64,000 nt of DNA from Achromobacter agilis. Lineage in GTDB: Bacteria; Pseudomonadota; Gammaproteobacteria; Burkholderiales; Burkholderiaceae_B. The notes under the pieces are model-generated. The model searched no databases. It was not told the origin of the DNA and was given only the letters and a program-made list of their open reading frames with translations. Position 1 is the stretch's first letter, and each line of letters opens with the position of its first letter. Position numbers and translations under genes: made by a program. This document shows positions 35,990-42,870 of the stretch, in pieces. The stretch is taken from contig NZ_UFQB01000025.1 in the NCBI RefSeq assembly GCF_900496965.1, forward strand, positions 1 through 64,000, read 5' to 3'.

Positions 35990-36790
35990 ATGATCTCGGG
36001 CATCACCTACGCCGAAGCGAAAGTCTTCCTGGGCACGCTGGCATTGACGCAGCCCCGGATACTGGCGCTGTGCGCGATGCTGCCACTGTTCAACCGGCAG
36101 CTGCTGCCCGGCATGCTGCGTTACGCCCTGTGCGCGGCCATCGGCGTGGTGCTGGTGCCCGCGCTGGCGCCGCGCTATGCGGTGATGGAACTGGGCACGC
36201 TGGAGATCGCGCTGCTGGTGGTCAAAGAGGTGTTCATCGGCCTGGTCATGGGCTTCCTGGTGGCCATCCCATTCTGGATCTTCGAGGCGGTGGGCTTCGT
36301 GGTCGACAACCAGCGCGGCGCCAGCCTGGGCGCGACGATCAATCCGGCCACGGGCAATGATTCGTCGCCCATGGGGATCCTGTTCAACCAGGCCTTCATG
36401 GTGTTCTTCCTGGTGGGCGGCGGCTTCACATTGATGCTGACCATGCTGTACGACAGTTTCCGGCTGTGGGACCTGTGGGACTGGGCGCCCACGCTGCGCA
36501 AGGAAAGCGTCCCCCTGATGCTGGACCAGCTGGGCCGATTCCTGCGCCTGACGCTGCTGTTCGCCGCGCCGGCGATAGTGGCCATGTTCCTGGCCGAAGT
36601 GGGCCTGGCCCTGGTCAGCCGCTTCGCGCCGCAGTTGCAGGTGTTTTTCCTGGCGATGCCGATCAAGAGCGCACTGGCGCTGCTGGTGCTGGTGCTCTAC
36701 ATGAGCACGCTATTCGAGTACGCCGCGGAGGCCACCGGGCAGATCGGCTCGACGCTGCCGTTCCTCGACAATCAATGGCGGGCGCCATGA
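35990..36790 (+). CDS. sctT: Export apparatus protein SctT (BscT)
   Basis: This 266-residue membrane protein of the FliR/YscT family has about six helices. GFVVDNQRGASLGATINPAT and the nearby SPMGILFNQAFMVFFL are diagnostic. The ATG at 35990 follows an AAAGGAG site. Its stop overlaps sctU by four bases. Confidence 0.97.
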   Translation: MISGITYAEAKVFLGTLALTQPRILALCAMLPLFNRQLLPGMLRYALCAAIGVVLVPALAPRYAVMELGTLEIALLVVKEVFIGLVMGFLVAIPFWIFEAVGFVVDNQRGASLGATINPATGNDSSPMGILFNQAFMVFFLVGGGFTLMLTMLYDSFRLWDLWDWAPTLRKESVPLMLDQLGRFLRLTLLFAAPAIVAMFLAEVGLALVSRFAPQLQVFFLAMPIKSALALLVLVLYMSTLFEYAAEATGQIGSTLPFLDNQWRAP

Positions 36791-37845
36791 GCGGCGAAAA
36801 GACAGAACAACCAACCGGCAAGAAGCTGCGCGAAGCCCGGGAGAAGGGCGACGTCGCGCACAGCAAGGACTTCACGCAGACGCTGCTGGTGCTGGCGATG
36901 TTCGGCTACATGCTGGGCAACGCGCACGGCATCGTCGAGTCGCTGGGCCGGCTGATTCTGCTGCCGTCCACGCTGGTCGGCATGCCGTTCGAGCGGGCGC
37001 TGCCCGTCGCGCTGGATGCGGCGCTGCGCGAGGCGGTCGCCCTGGTGCTGCCGTTCGTGTTGATCGTGCTGATCGTGGGCATGTTTTCGGAATTCCTGCA
37101 GGTAGGCGTGCTGCTGGCCTTCGAGAAGCTCAAGCCTTCGGCCAAGAAGCTCAACGTGATGGCCAACCTGAAGAACATGTTTTCGAAGAAGAGCCTGGTC
37201 GAACTGTTGAAATCCCTCATCAAGATCGCGTTTCTTTCCGTATTGGTGACCCTGGTTGTGCGCGATGCTCTGCCCGAGCTGATGGCGGTGCCGCACAGCG
37301 GCTTGGCCGGACTGGAAGCAGGCGTGGGCGGCATGATGCGCACGCTGGTGGTGAACATCGCGTTCGCCTACGTGGTGATCTCGCTGGCCGATTTCGTCTG
37401 GCAGCGCATGCAGTACCGCAAGGGGCTGATGATGAGCAAGGAAGAGATCAAGCAGGAATTCAAGGAGATGGAGGGCGATCCCCACATCAAGCACAAGCGC
37501 AAGCACCTGCACCAGGAAATGGTGATGCACGGGGCGGTGGCAAACACGCGCAAGGCATCGGTGCTGGTGACCAACCCCACCCACTTGGCGATCGCCATCT
37601 ATTACGAACCCGGCGAAACGCCGCTGCCCGTGGTGTTGGCCAAGGGCGAGGGCGCGCTGGCCGAGCAAATGATGAAGGCCGCGCGCGAGGCCGGCGTCCC
37701 CGTGATGCAGAATATTCCGCTGGCGCGCGCGTTGATGGCCGATGCGCAAGCCGACCAATACATCCCCAGCGAGCTCATCGAACCCGTCGCCGAAGTGTTG
37801 CGGCTGGTGCGCAAGATGGCCGCCGATCCGGAACAGCAACCATGA
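36787..37845 (+). CDS. sctU: Autocleaving export switch protein SctU (BscU)
   Basis: This 352-residue protein of the FlhB/YscU family has the opening EKTEQPTGKKLREAREKG, four membrane helices and the cytoplasmic autoprotease domain with the NPTH cleavage motif (VTNPTHLAIAIYY, about residue 240). Cleavage after Asn switches export from needle to translocator substrates. All key residues are present. Confidence 0.98.
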   Translation: MSGEKTEQPTGKKLREAREKGDVAHSKDFTQTLLVLAMFGYMLGNAHGIVESLGRLILLPSTLVGMPFERALPVALDAALREAVALVLPFVLIVLIVGMFSEFLQVGVLLAFEKLKPSAKKLNVMANLKNMFSKKSLVELLKSLIKIAFLSVLVTLVVRDALPELMAVPHSGLAGLEAGVGGMMRTLVVNIAFAYVVISLADFVWQRMQYRKGLMMSKEEIKQEFKEMEGDPHIKHKRKHLHQEMVMHGAVANTRKASVLVTNPTHLAIAIYYEPGETPLPVVLAKGEGALAEQMMKAAREAGVPVMQNIPLARALMADAQADQYIPSELIEPVAEVLRLVRKMAADPEQQP

Positions 37846-38240
37846 CTTCCGTCCCGCATCCCCTGATTTCCGCCTATGCGCGCCGCCACGGCCTGCCGGC
37901 GCCTGTCCGCGCCGATGGCCGGCTGACCGTCGTGATCGACGACGCATACCGTGTCCACCTGCAGACGGCGCCCGACGGTTGGCTGGCGCTCACGTCGCGG
38001 CTCTGCGCGCTGCCCGAAGAAGGCCCGGCGCGCGACGCGCTGGCGCGCGAAGCCGGCAAGCTGGCCGCCGGCATGCTCAGCCGCCACGCGGCCGGCTGCG
38101 TCGTCGACCCGCAGGGCAGGGCATTGTGGCTGCAACAGACATTGAGGCCCGACAGCAGCGACCTGGCGCTGGATGAGGCTTTCGGCGCCTTCGCCAACGC
38201 CCTGTCGTTCTGGACGGGGACGCTGCGGCGGCTGGCATGA
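37842..38240 (+). CDS. Small chaperone-like protein in bscW position
   Basis: This 132-residue protein lies between sctU and sctC, where Bordetella has bscW. It has no signal peptide or lipobox, so it is unlike the pilotin lipoprotein YscW. The pattern of strands (LTVVIDDAYRVHLQTAP, WLALTSRLCALP) and a C-terminal helix is closer to CesT-type chaperones. It overlaps sctU and abuts sctC in ATGA style. Its client is unknown. Confidence 0.6.
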   Translation: MTSVPHPLISAYARRHGLPAPVRADGRLTVVIDDAYRVHLQTAPDGWLALTSRLCALPEEGPARDALAREAGKLAAGMLSRHAAGCVVDPQGRALWLQQTLRPDSSDLALDEAFGAFANALSFWTGTLRRLA

Positions 38241-38265
38241 ACAAGATATCCGGGACCACTACCCG

Positions 38266-38270
38266 AGGAG
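38266..38270 (+). promoter_or_regulatory. Ribosome-binding site selecting a GTG start for sctC
   Basis: AGGAG lies five bases before GTG 38276. The alternative ATG at 38237 overlaps the previous stop but adds 13 polar residues ahead of the signal peptide. The GTG gives a clean Sec signal. Confidence 0.65.
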
Positions 38271-38275
38271 ATAGA

Positions 38276-40189
38276 GTGTTGAAGCGGATGATTCTGGCGA
38301 CCGCGCTGTCGCTGGGCCTGGCGGGGGGCGCGCAGGCGGCGCCGAACTGGCCCAATGTGCCTTACAGTTATTACGCGCGCGAAGAAAACCTGCAGACCCT
38401 GCTGCGCGAATTCGCGGGTGGTTTCAGCCTTTCGCTGCAGATGGGGCCCAACGTCGCGGGCACGGTCAACGGCAAGTTCAACGCCAACACGCCGACGGAA
38501 TTCCTGGACCGGCTGGGCGGGGTATATGGCTTCAACTGGTTCGTCTACGCCGGCACGCTCTTCGTCAGCCGCACGAACGATATGAAGACGCGCTCGGTCA
38601 GCGCGATGGGCAGTTCCATCAGCGCCTTGCGCCAGGCATTGCAGCAACTGGGCATCCTCGATCCCCGCTTCGGCTGGGGCGAGCTGCCAGACCAGGGCAT
38701 CGCGCTCGTGTCTGGTCCGCCCGGCTACGTGGATCTGGTCGAACGCACCGTCGCCGCGCTGCCGATGGGCGCCGGCGGCCAGCAGGTGGCGGTGTTCCGC
38801 CTGAAGCACGCCTCGGTCAATGACCGCACCATCAGTTACCGCGACCAGAAGGTCGTGACGCCCGGCCTGTCCACCGTGCTGCGCAACCTGATTACGGGTG
38901 GCGGAGGCGGGAACAACAATGAAACCCTGGCCGCCATCGCTGCGCCGCTGCGCGAGAATCCGCCCGCCTTCCCGCAGGTCAACGGCGGGCCCGCGGCCGA
39001 CAGCGCGCCGACCCTCGCCGCGGCAGGCATGCAGGCGCCGGCCCCGGTGGGCAAGCCGGGCTTGCGGTTGCGCGAGCCGACCGTGCAGGCCGATGCGCGC
39101 CTGAACGCGATCATCGTGCAAGACATCCCGGACCGCATTCCCATCTACCGCAGCCTGATCGAACAGCTGGACCTGCCCAGCACGCTGGTCGAGATCGAGG
39201 CGATGATCGTGGATGTGAACTCCGACCTGGTGAACGAGCTGGGCGTCACCTGGGGCGCCCGCGCCGGCTCCACCAGCTTCGGCTACGGCAACCTGGCGCT
39301 GTCACCCAGCGGCGGCTTGCCGCTAGATGGCGCAGCGGGCTTGTCGCCCGGCACCATCGGCGTCAGCGTGGGCAGCAATCTGGTGGCCCGGCTGCGCGCG
39401 CTGCAGACCAAGGGGCAGGCCAACATTCTGTCGCAGCCGTCGATCCTGACGGCGGATAACCTGGGCGCCATGATCGACCTGTCGGATACGTTCTACATCC
39501 AGACGCGCGGCGAGCGCGTGGCCACCGTGACGCCAGTTACCGTGGGCACGTCGCTGCGCGTGACGCCCCGCCACATCGAATCGCGGGATGGCGCGCGGGT
39601 CGAGCTGACCGTGGACATCGAAGACGGGCGAATCCAGGAAGAACGCCAGATCGACAATCTGCCCACCGTGCGCAAGAGCAACATCAGCACGCTGGCCGTC
39701 GTGGGCAACGACCAGACGCTGCTGATCGGTGGCTACAACAGCAGCCAGAACACCGAACAGGTCGACAAGGTGCCGTTCCTGGGGGACATCCCGGGCCTGG
39801 GCATCTTTTTCTCCAACAAGTCCAAGACGGTGCAGCGCCGAGAGCGCTTGTTCCTCATCCGCCCCAGGGTGGTCGCGGTCAATGGCGAAGTGGTGGGCAC
39901 GCCCGGCGGCGCGTCGAACACGGCGCCCATGCTGAACGCGACCTGGAACGGCGGCGACAAGCCGATGACGGCGGGCCAGTACCTGGACCTGGCGCAGAGC
40001 CAGCGTACCCGCGTGCTGTTCGGACCGAACGTGGATGTGCGCGACAGCGGCGGGCCGGTGCGCGCGTCGGAGTGGCTGCAGATGTCGCCCGCGGCGGAAC
40101 CCTTGCTGGAGGGAAAGTCGAACGCCACGCAAGGGCCGGTCATCCAGGTGCAGCCGGTGGCCGCGCCGGGCACCGGACGGGCGCCCTGA
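38276..40189 (+). CDS. sctC: Outer-membrane secretin SctC (BscC)
   Basis: This protein of about 637 residues has a Sec signal peptide (LKRMILATALSLGLAGGAQA) and the N0/N1 domains (about 25-175). The secretin N3 domain and the secretin core follow, with VEIEAMIVDVNSDLVNELG, the gate region, and the conserved VPFLGDIPGLGIFFSNKSK near residue 510. It builds the outer-membrane ring of the injectisome. It is the last gene of the plus-strand block and is convergent with btrS after a 16-base gap. Confidence 0.95.
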   Translation: MLKRMILATALSLGLAGGAQAAPNWPNVPYSYYAREENLQTLLREFAGGFSLSLQMGPNVAGTVNGKFNANTPTEFLDRLGGVYGFNWFVYAGTLFVSRTNDMKTRSVSAMGSSISALRQALQQLGILDPRFGWGELPDQGIALVSGPPGYVDLVERTVAALPMGAGGQQVAVFRLKHASVNDRTISYRDQKVVTPGLSTVLRNLITGGGGGNNNETLAAIAAPLRENPPAFPQVNGGPAADSAPTLAAAGMQAPAPVGKPGLRLREPTVQADARLNAIIVQDIPDRIPIYRSLIEQLDLPSTLVEIEAMIVDVNSDLVNELGVTWGARAGSTSFGYGNLALSPSGGLPLDGAAGLSPGTIGVSVGSNLVARLRALQTKGQANILSQPSILTADNLGAMIDLSDTFYIQTRGERVATVTPVTVGTSLRVTPRHIESRDGARVELTVDIEDGRIQEERQIDNLPTVRKSNISTLAVVGNDQTLLIGGYNSSQNTEQVDKVPFLGDIPGLGIFFSNKSKTVQRRERLFLIRPRVVAVNGEVVGTPGGASNTAPMLNATWNGGDKPMTAGQYLDLAQSQRTRVLFGPNVDVRDSGGPVRASEWLQMSPAAEPLLEGKSNATQGPVIQVQPVAAPGTGRAP

Positions 40190-40205
40190 CAGGGCGGCGG
40201 GCGGC

Positions 40206-40817
40206 TCAGCCGTCCAGCCGCAAGCCCTTCTGGGCCAGTTTGTCGCGCAGCGCCGAGCGGGCGCGCGACAGGCGGCTGCGCACGGTGCCGATGGGTACCG
40301 TCAGCAGCGCGGCGGCTTCTTCGTAGGAGATATCGTCCAGCCCGACCATGAGCAGGATGTCGCGCATGTTCTCGGGCAGTTCGTCCAGGGATTCCTGCAG
40401 CAGCGCCATGGTCTGGTTCTGCTCGAGGACGCGGTCGGGAGAGGGTTCGGCGGAAGCCTGCTCTTCCAGCACGCTGTCGCTGACGAAGGTGTGGCGGCGT
40501 TCAGGCGCGCGTGAAAGGTGGTTGCGGACCAGGTTCAGCGCGATGCCGTAGAGCCACGAAGACAGCTGCGATTCGCCGCGGAAGTTGCGGTACGAACGCG
40601 CGGCTTCGACGAAGGCCTGCTGGGCCAGGTCTTCGGCTTCGCTGGTGTTGCCGATGTGCTTGATGATGAAACGCTGCAGCCGGCTGGAATGGTCGCGAAC
40701 CAGGTCGCGCAGCAGGTATTCGTCGCCCGGGCCCCAGCCCGGCCCCGCTTCGTCGGAGCGAATGGGCGGCATGTCCACTTCGGAAGAAGCGGGTGTGCTG
40801 TCGCTGGGGTAGGTCAT
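40206..40817 (-). CDS. btrS: ECF sigma factor BtrS-like
   Basis: This 203-residue sigma factor of the ECF group has region 2 with IGNTSEAEDLAQQAFVEAAR (about residues 58-77) and region 4 with ISYEEAAALLTVPIGTVRSR (about 163-182). In Bordetella, BtrS is the ECF sigma that switches on the type III secretion genes. Position beside sctC and the BspR-like gene supports that role here. The five GGAAC-N15-GTTAC promoters are its likely targets. No copy of the motif lies directly before btrS itself. Confidence 0.9.
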   Translation of the reverse strand: MTYPSDSTPASSEVDMPPIRSDEAGPGWGPGDEYLLRDLVRDHSSRLQRFIIKHIGNTSEAEDLAQQAFVEAARSYRNFRGESQLSSWLYGIALNLVRNHLSRAPERRHTFVSDSVLEEQASAEPSPDRVLEQNQTMALLQESLDELPENMRDILLMVGLDDISYEEAAALLTVPIGTVRSRLSRARSALRDKLAQKGLRLDG

Positions 40818-40862
40818 GGGGTGGCGAAAAGAAACGTTTCTTAAGCTACAAGTTACTACCGT

Positions 40863-40918
40863 GATAACGAATTATCGCAGCTTAACTCCGTCACAATATT
40901 TCGAAAATCGAAATATTG
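40863..40918. promoter_or_regulatory. Two perfect palindromes in AT-rich region upstream of btrS
   Basis: CAATATTTCGA-AAA-TCGAAATATTG (40894-40918) has perfect 11-base arms. A second, smaller inverted repeat, GATAA-CGAA-TTATC, lies at 40863-40876. The surrounding 130 bases are strikingly AT-rich for this genome. There is no T-run to suggest a terminator, so a regulator-binding site at the btrS promoter is more likely. Confidence 0.5.
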
Positions 40919-40994
40919 GGCCAAAAGTCGGCTTTATATAGCTAGATATGTAAAAACAAGTAAATGGTTTTCGTCTAGTTCCGCCAGGCGGAAG

Positions 40995-41567
40995 CTAGAG
41001 GGTCTTGAGCAGGTCCCGCAGCCAGCCGGCGGCGGTCGCCAGCGGCACCGGGCTTTGCCCTGACCGCGCCGCCTGGTCGAAGCGCGCCTCCATGGCCTGG
41101 TCGAGCGCGGCCCGGCGTTCGGCGTCCAGGGCCGATGGCGCCACGCCGGCATCCTTGCATGCCTGCTGGAACGTGGGGGTATTGCCAGCGGCGGAAGCCG
41201 CCAGGCGAGTCATGAAGTCCACGCCCGACAGGGCATGGCCGGAGGTCTCGGCCATGTCGATGGCGGCGGCGATGGTGCGGGCCGACAAGGGCTTGCCGGG
41301 GCTGGGCTCCAGGCCCAGCTCGCGCGAGACGGCGCTGGCGATGCCCTGGCCGTAGCTTTGCGCCAGTGTCTGCGCAAACATCGCGGTCGTGTCGACATCA
41401 GGAGCAACCCAGGCCACGCTGCGGCCGCCGGGCGTGGTGCCCATGCCCAGGACCTGCAGTTTGCCGCCGGCGATATCGACGTACACGTCCTGGCCGCCTT
41501 CCGCCGCTTTGGCGAAGGCGTCCAGGGAAATGAATGGCGACGAAGGGGTAACCGATGAAATTGTCAT
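40995..41567 (-). CDS. bspR: BspR/BtrA-like anti-sigma regulator candidate
   Basis: This 190-residue protein is the same size as Bordetella BspR/BtrA (about 191), a secreted negative regulator that binds BtrS, and it is encoded in the same place, just upstream of btrS. It begins MTISSVTPSSPFISL, a Ser/Thr-rich start typical of a type III secretion signal. The rest is helical and Ala-rich. The ATG at 41567 is preferred, since a BtrS-type promoter lies 63 bases upstream. The identification rests on position, size and promoter rather than on motifs. Confidence 0.7.
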   Translation of the reverse strand: MTISSVTPSSPFISLDAFAKAAEGGQDVYVDIAGGKLQVLGMGTTPGGRSVAWVAPDVDTTAMFAQTLAQSYGQGIASAVSRELGLEPSPGKPLSARTIAAAIDMAETSGHALSGVDFMTRLAASAAGNTPTFQQACKDAGVAPSALDAERRAALDQAMEARFDQAARSGQSPVPLATAAGWLRDLLKTL

Positions 41568-41629
41568 GCAGCCAAGAAATCCGGCGTGTCCGATACGTGG
41601 CCGTGGTGGTCCTACGACCCTGTGCGTGA

Positions 41630-41654
41630 GTAACCCGAGGTCTACTTTAGTTCC
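41630..41654 (-). promoter_or_regulatory. BtrS-type ECF promoter of the bspR-like gene
   Basis: On the minus strand, GGAACT (41654-41649), then GTTACT beginning 15 bases after GGAAC (GTTAC at 41634-41630). Spacing and both boxes match the four other copies. This would make the anti-sigma gene a target of the sigma it restrains. Confidence 0.7.
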
Positions 41655-41712
41655 ACGGCCGGGCAATGCGCTTTATTTTATGTCATCGGGCATGCGGGTT
41701 CGAAACACGGGG

Positions 41713-42870
41713 TTACTGCGCTTCGTAGACCTCGTCGGCCGCCAGCAGGATGTCCACGGGGGGGTCGAAGCCGATCACGCGCGCCGTTTCCAGGTTCAGC
41801 GCGATCTTGGCCGGGTCGATCCACACCTGGGAGAGGCCGCGCGGCTTGGCGCCATTGAAGATGCGGGCCATCGTCTCCGCGTAGAACAGGCCCACGTACG
41901 AGTAGTCCGCCTGCGCCAGGCTCAGCAGCAGGCCGTGCTTGACCTCCTCGGAGCCCAGCATCGAAAAGCTGGGCACGCGCGCCTGGCGGAGAATCTCGGC
42001 CACGGTGTCGATGGACGCAGGCGTGACGCCGCGGTGCACGGTCACGTAGGCGGCATCCACTTGCGGCGCAAGCTTGGCATAGCATTCCATCGCGTTGCGC
42101 GTGGCGACCTCGGGCGGGATGCCGTTGGACGGCGCGTTGCAGGACAGCACCTCGAAATGCTGTTCGCGCGCCACCTGTTCAACGGCCTCGACGGCGCTGT
42201 AGGTCCGGCCTTCCGGGCTGTCTTCATAGACCAGGCCCAGCCGCTTGAAGGGCACGATCTCGTGGAACAGGCGCACCTGCCGCTGATAACGTTCGGGCTG
42301 GACGCGGGCATGCAGATTGTCTTGCCCGCTGTCCTGGGCCGAGCGCGTGATGCGGGCCCCGATGGCGTCGCTGGTGGAGGCAACGATGGTCGGCACGGGC
42401 GTGCCCATGGCGGCCATGTCCTGGCCTGCCCAGGTGCCCATGGCGATGATGAGGTCGATGTCGCGTTTGGCCGTGAGGCGCTGCTTGATCGCGTCGCGCA
42501 CCGCGGGGCGCTGCGCCGCGTCGAAGTTGCCGGGCTGCCACCAGGCGTCGCGCACGAATTCCAGCGTGTCGCTGCGGGCATTGTCGGCCAGGAATTCCCA
42601 CATCTGCCGGCCGTTCAGCCCGTCGGGCATGGCGGGCAAGGTCAGCCAGCCGAGCTTCTGCAAGCCTTCGACCGTGACGCGCAGGGTGCGGGGGTACTCG
42701 CTGTAGTCGCCGCTTTCGAAATAGCCGATCCGCCATTTTCCGCCGTCCGGTTTGGCGGCGGGCTTGGTCGGGAACACTTGGGCGGCGGGCGCCGCGGCCG
42801 TCTGCGCCATGCTTGCCGCGGGCGCCAGCAAGGCCAGGCAGAGCATCAGGGTGGGCAGCGATTTCTTCAT
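41713..42870 (-). CDS. Periplasmic ABC-type substrate-binding protein (PF04392-like)
   Basis: This 385-residue protein has a Sec signal peptide (TLMLCLALLAPAASMAQ) and resembles the ABC transporter substrate-binding family related to purine/sugar-binding proteins. The first mature strand is KWRIGYFESGDYSEY, followed by IDLIIAMGTWAGQDMAAMGT and ending with DILLAADEVYEA. No permease or ATPase gene is nearby. Its start overlaps the BtrU stop by four bases, so it is translated with that phosphatase and may supply it with a signal. The ligand is unknown. Confidence 0.75.
   Translation of the reverse strand: MKKSLPTLMLCLALLAPAASMAQTAAAPAAQVFPTKPAAKPDGGKWRIGYFESGDYSEYPRTLRVTVEGLQKLGWLTLPAMPDGLNGRQMWEFLADNARSDTLEFVRDAWWQPGNFDAAQRPAVRDAIKQRLTAKRDIDLIIAMGTWAGQDMAAMGTPVPTIVASTSDAIGARITRSAQDSGQDNLHARVQPERYQRQVRLFHEIVPFKRLGLVYEDSPEGRTYSAVEAVEQVAREQHFEVLSCNAPSNGIPPEVATRNAMECYAKLAPQVDAAYVTVHRGVTPASIDTVAEILRQARVPSFSMLGSEEVKHGLLLSLAQADYSYVGLFYAETMARIFNGAKPRGLSQVWIDPAKIALNLETARVIGFDPPVDILLAADEVYEAQ

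Noticed and set aside
37842..38240. YscW-type pilotin lipoprotein
   Set aside because: There is no signal peptide and no lipobox cysteine.
40831..40856. Possible sixth BtrS-type promoter (GAAAC-N16-GTTAC, plus strand)
   Set aside because: One mismatch in the first box, wrong spacing, and it points at the 3' end of the convergent bspR-like gene rather than at a gene start.
41711..41716. GGTTAC at the end of the binding-protein gene
   Set aside because: No GGAAC at the correct distance; it merely contains the stop codon of the minus-strand gene.
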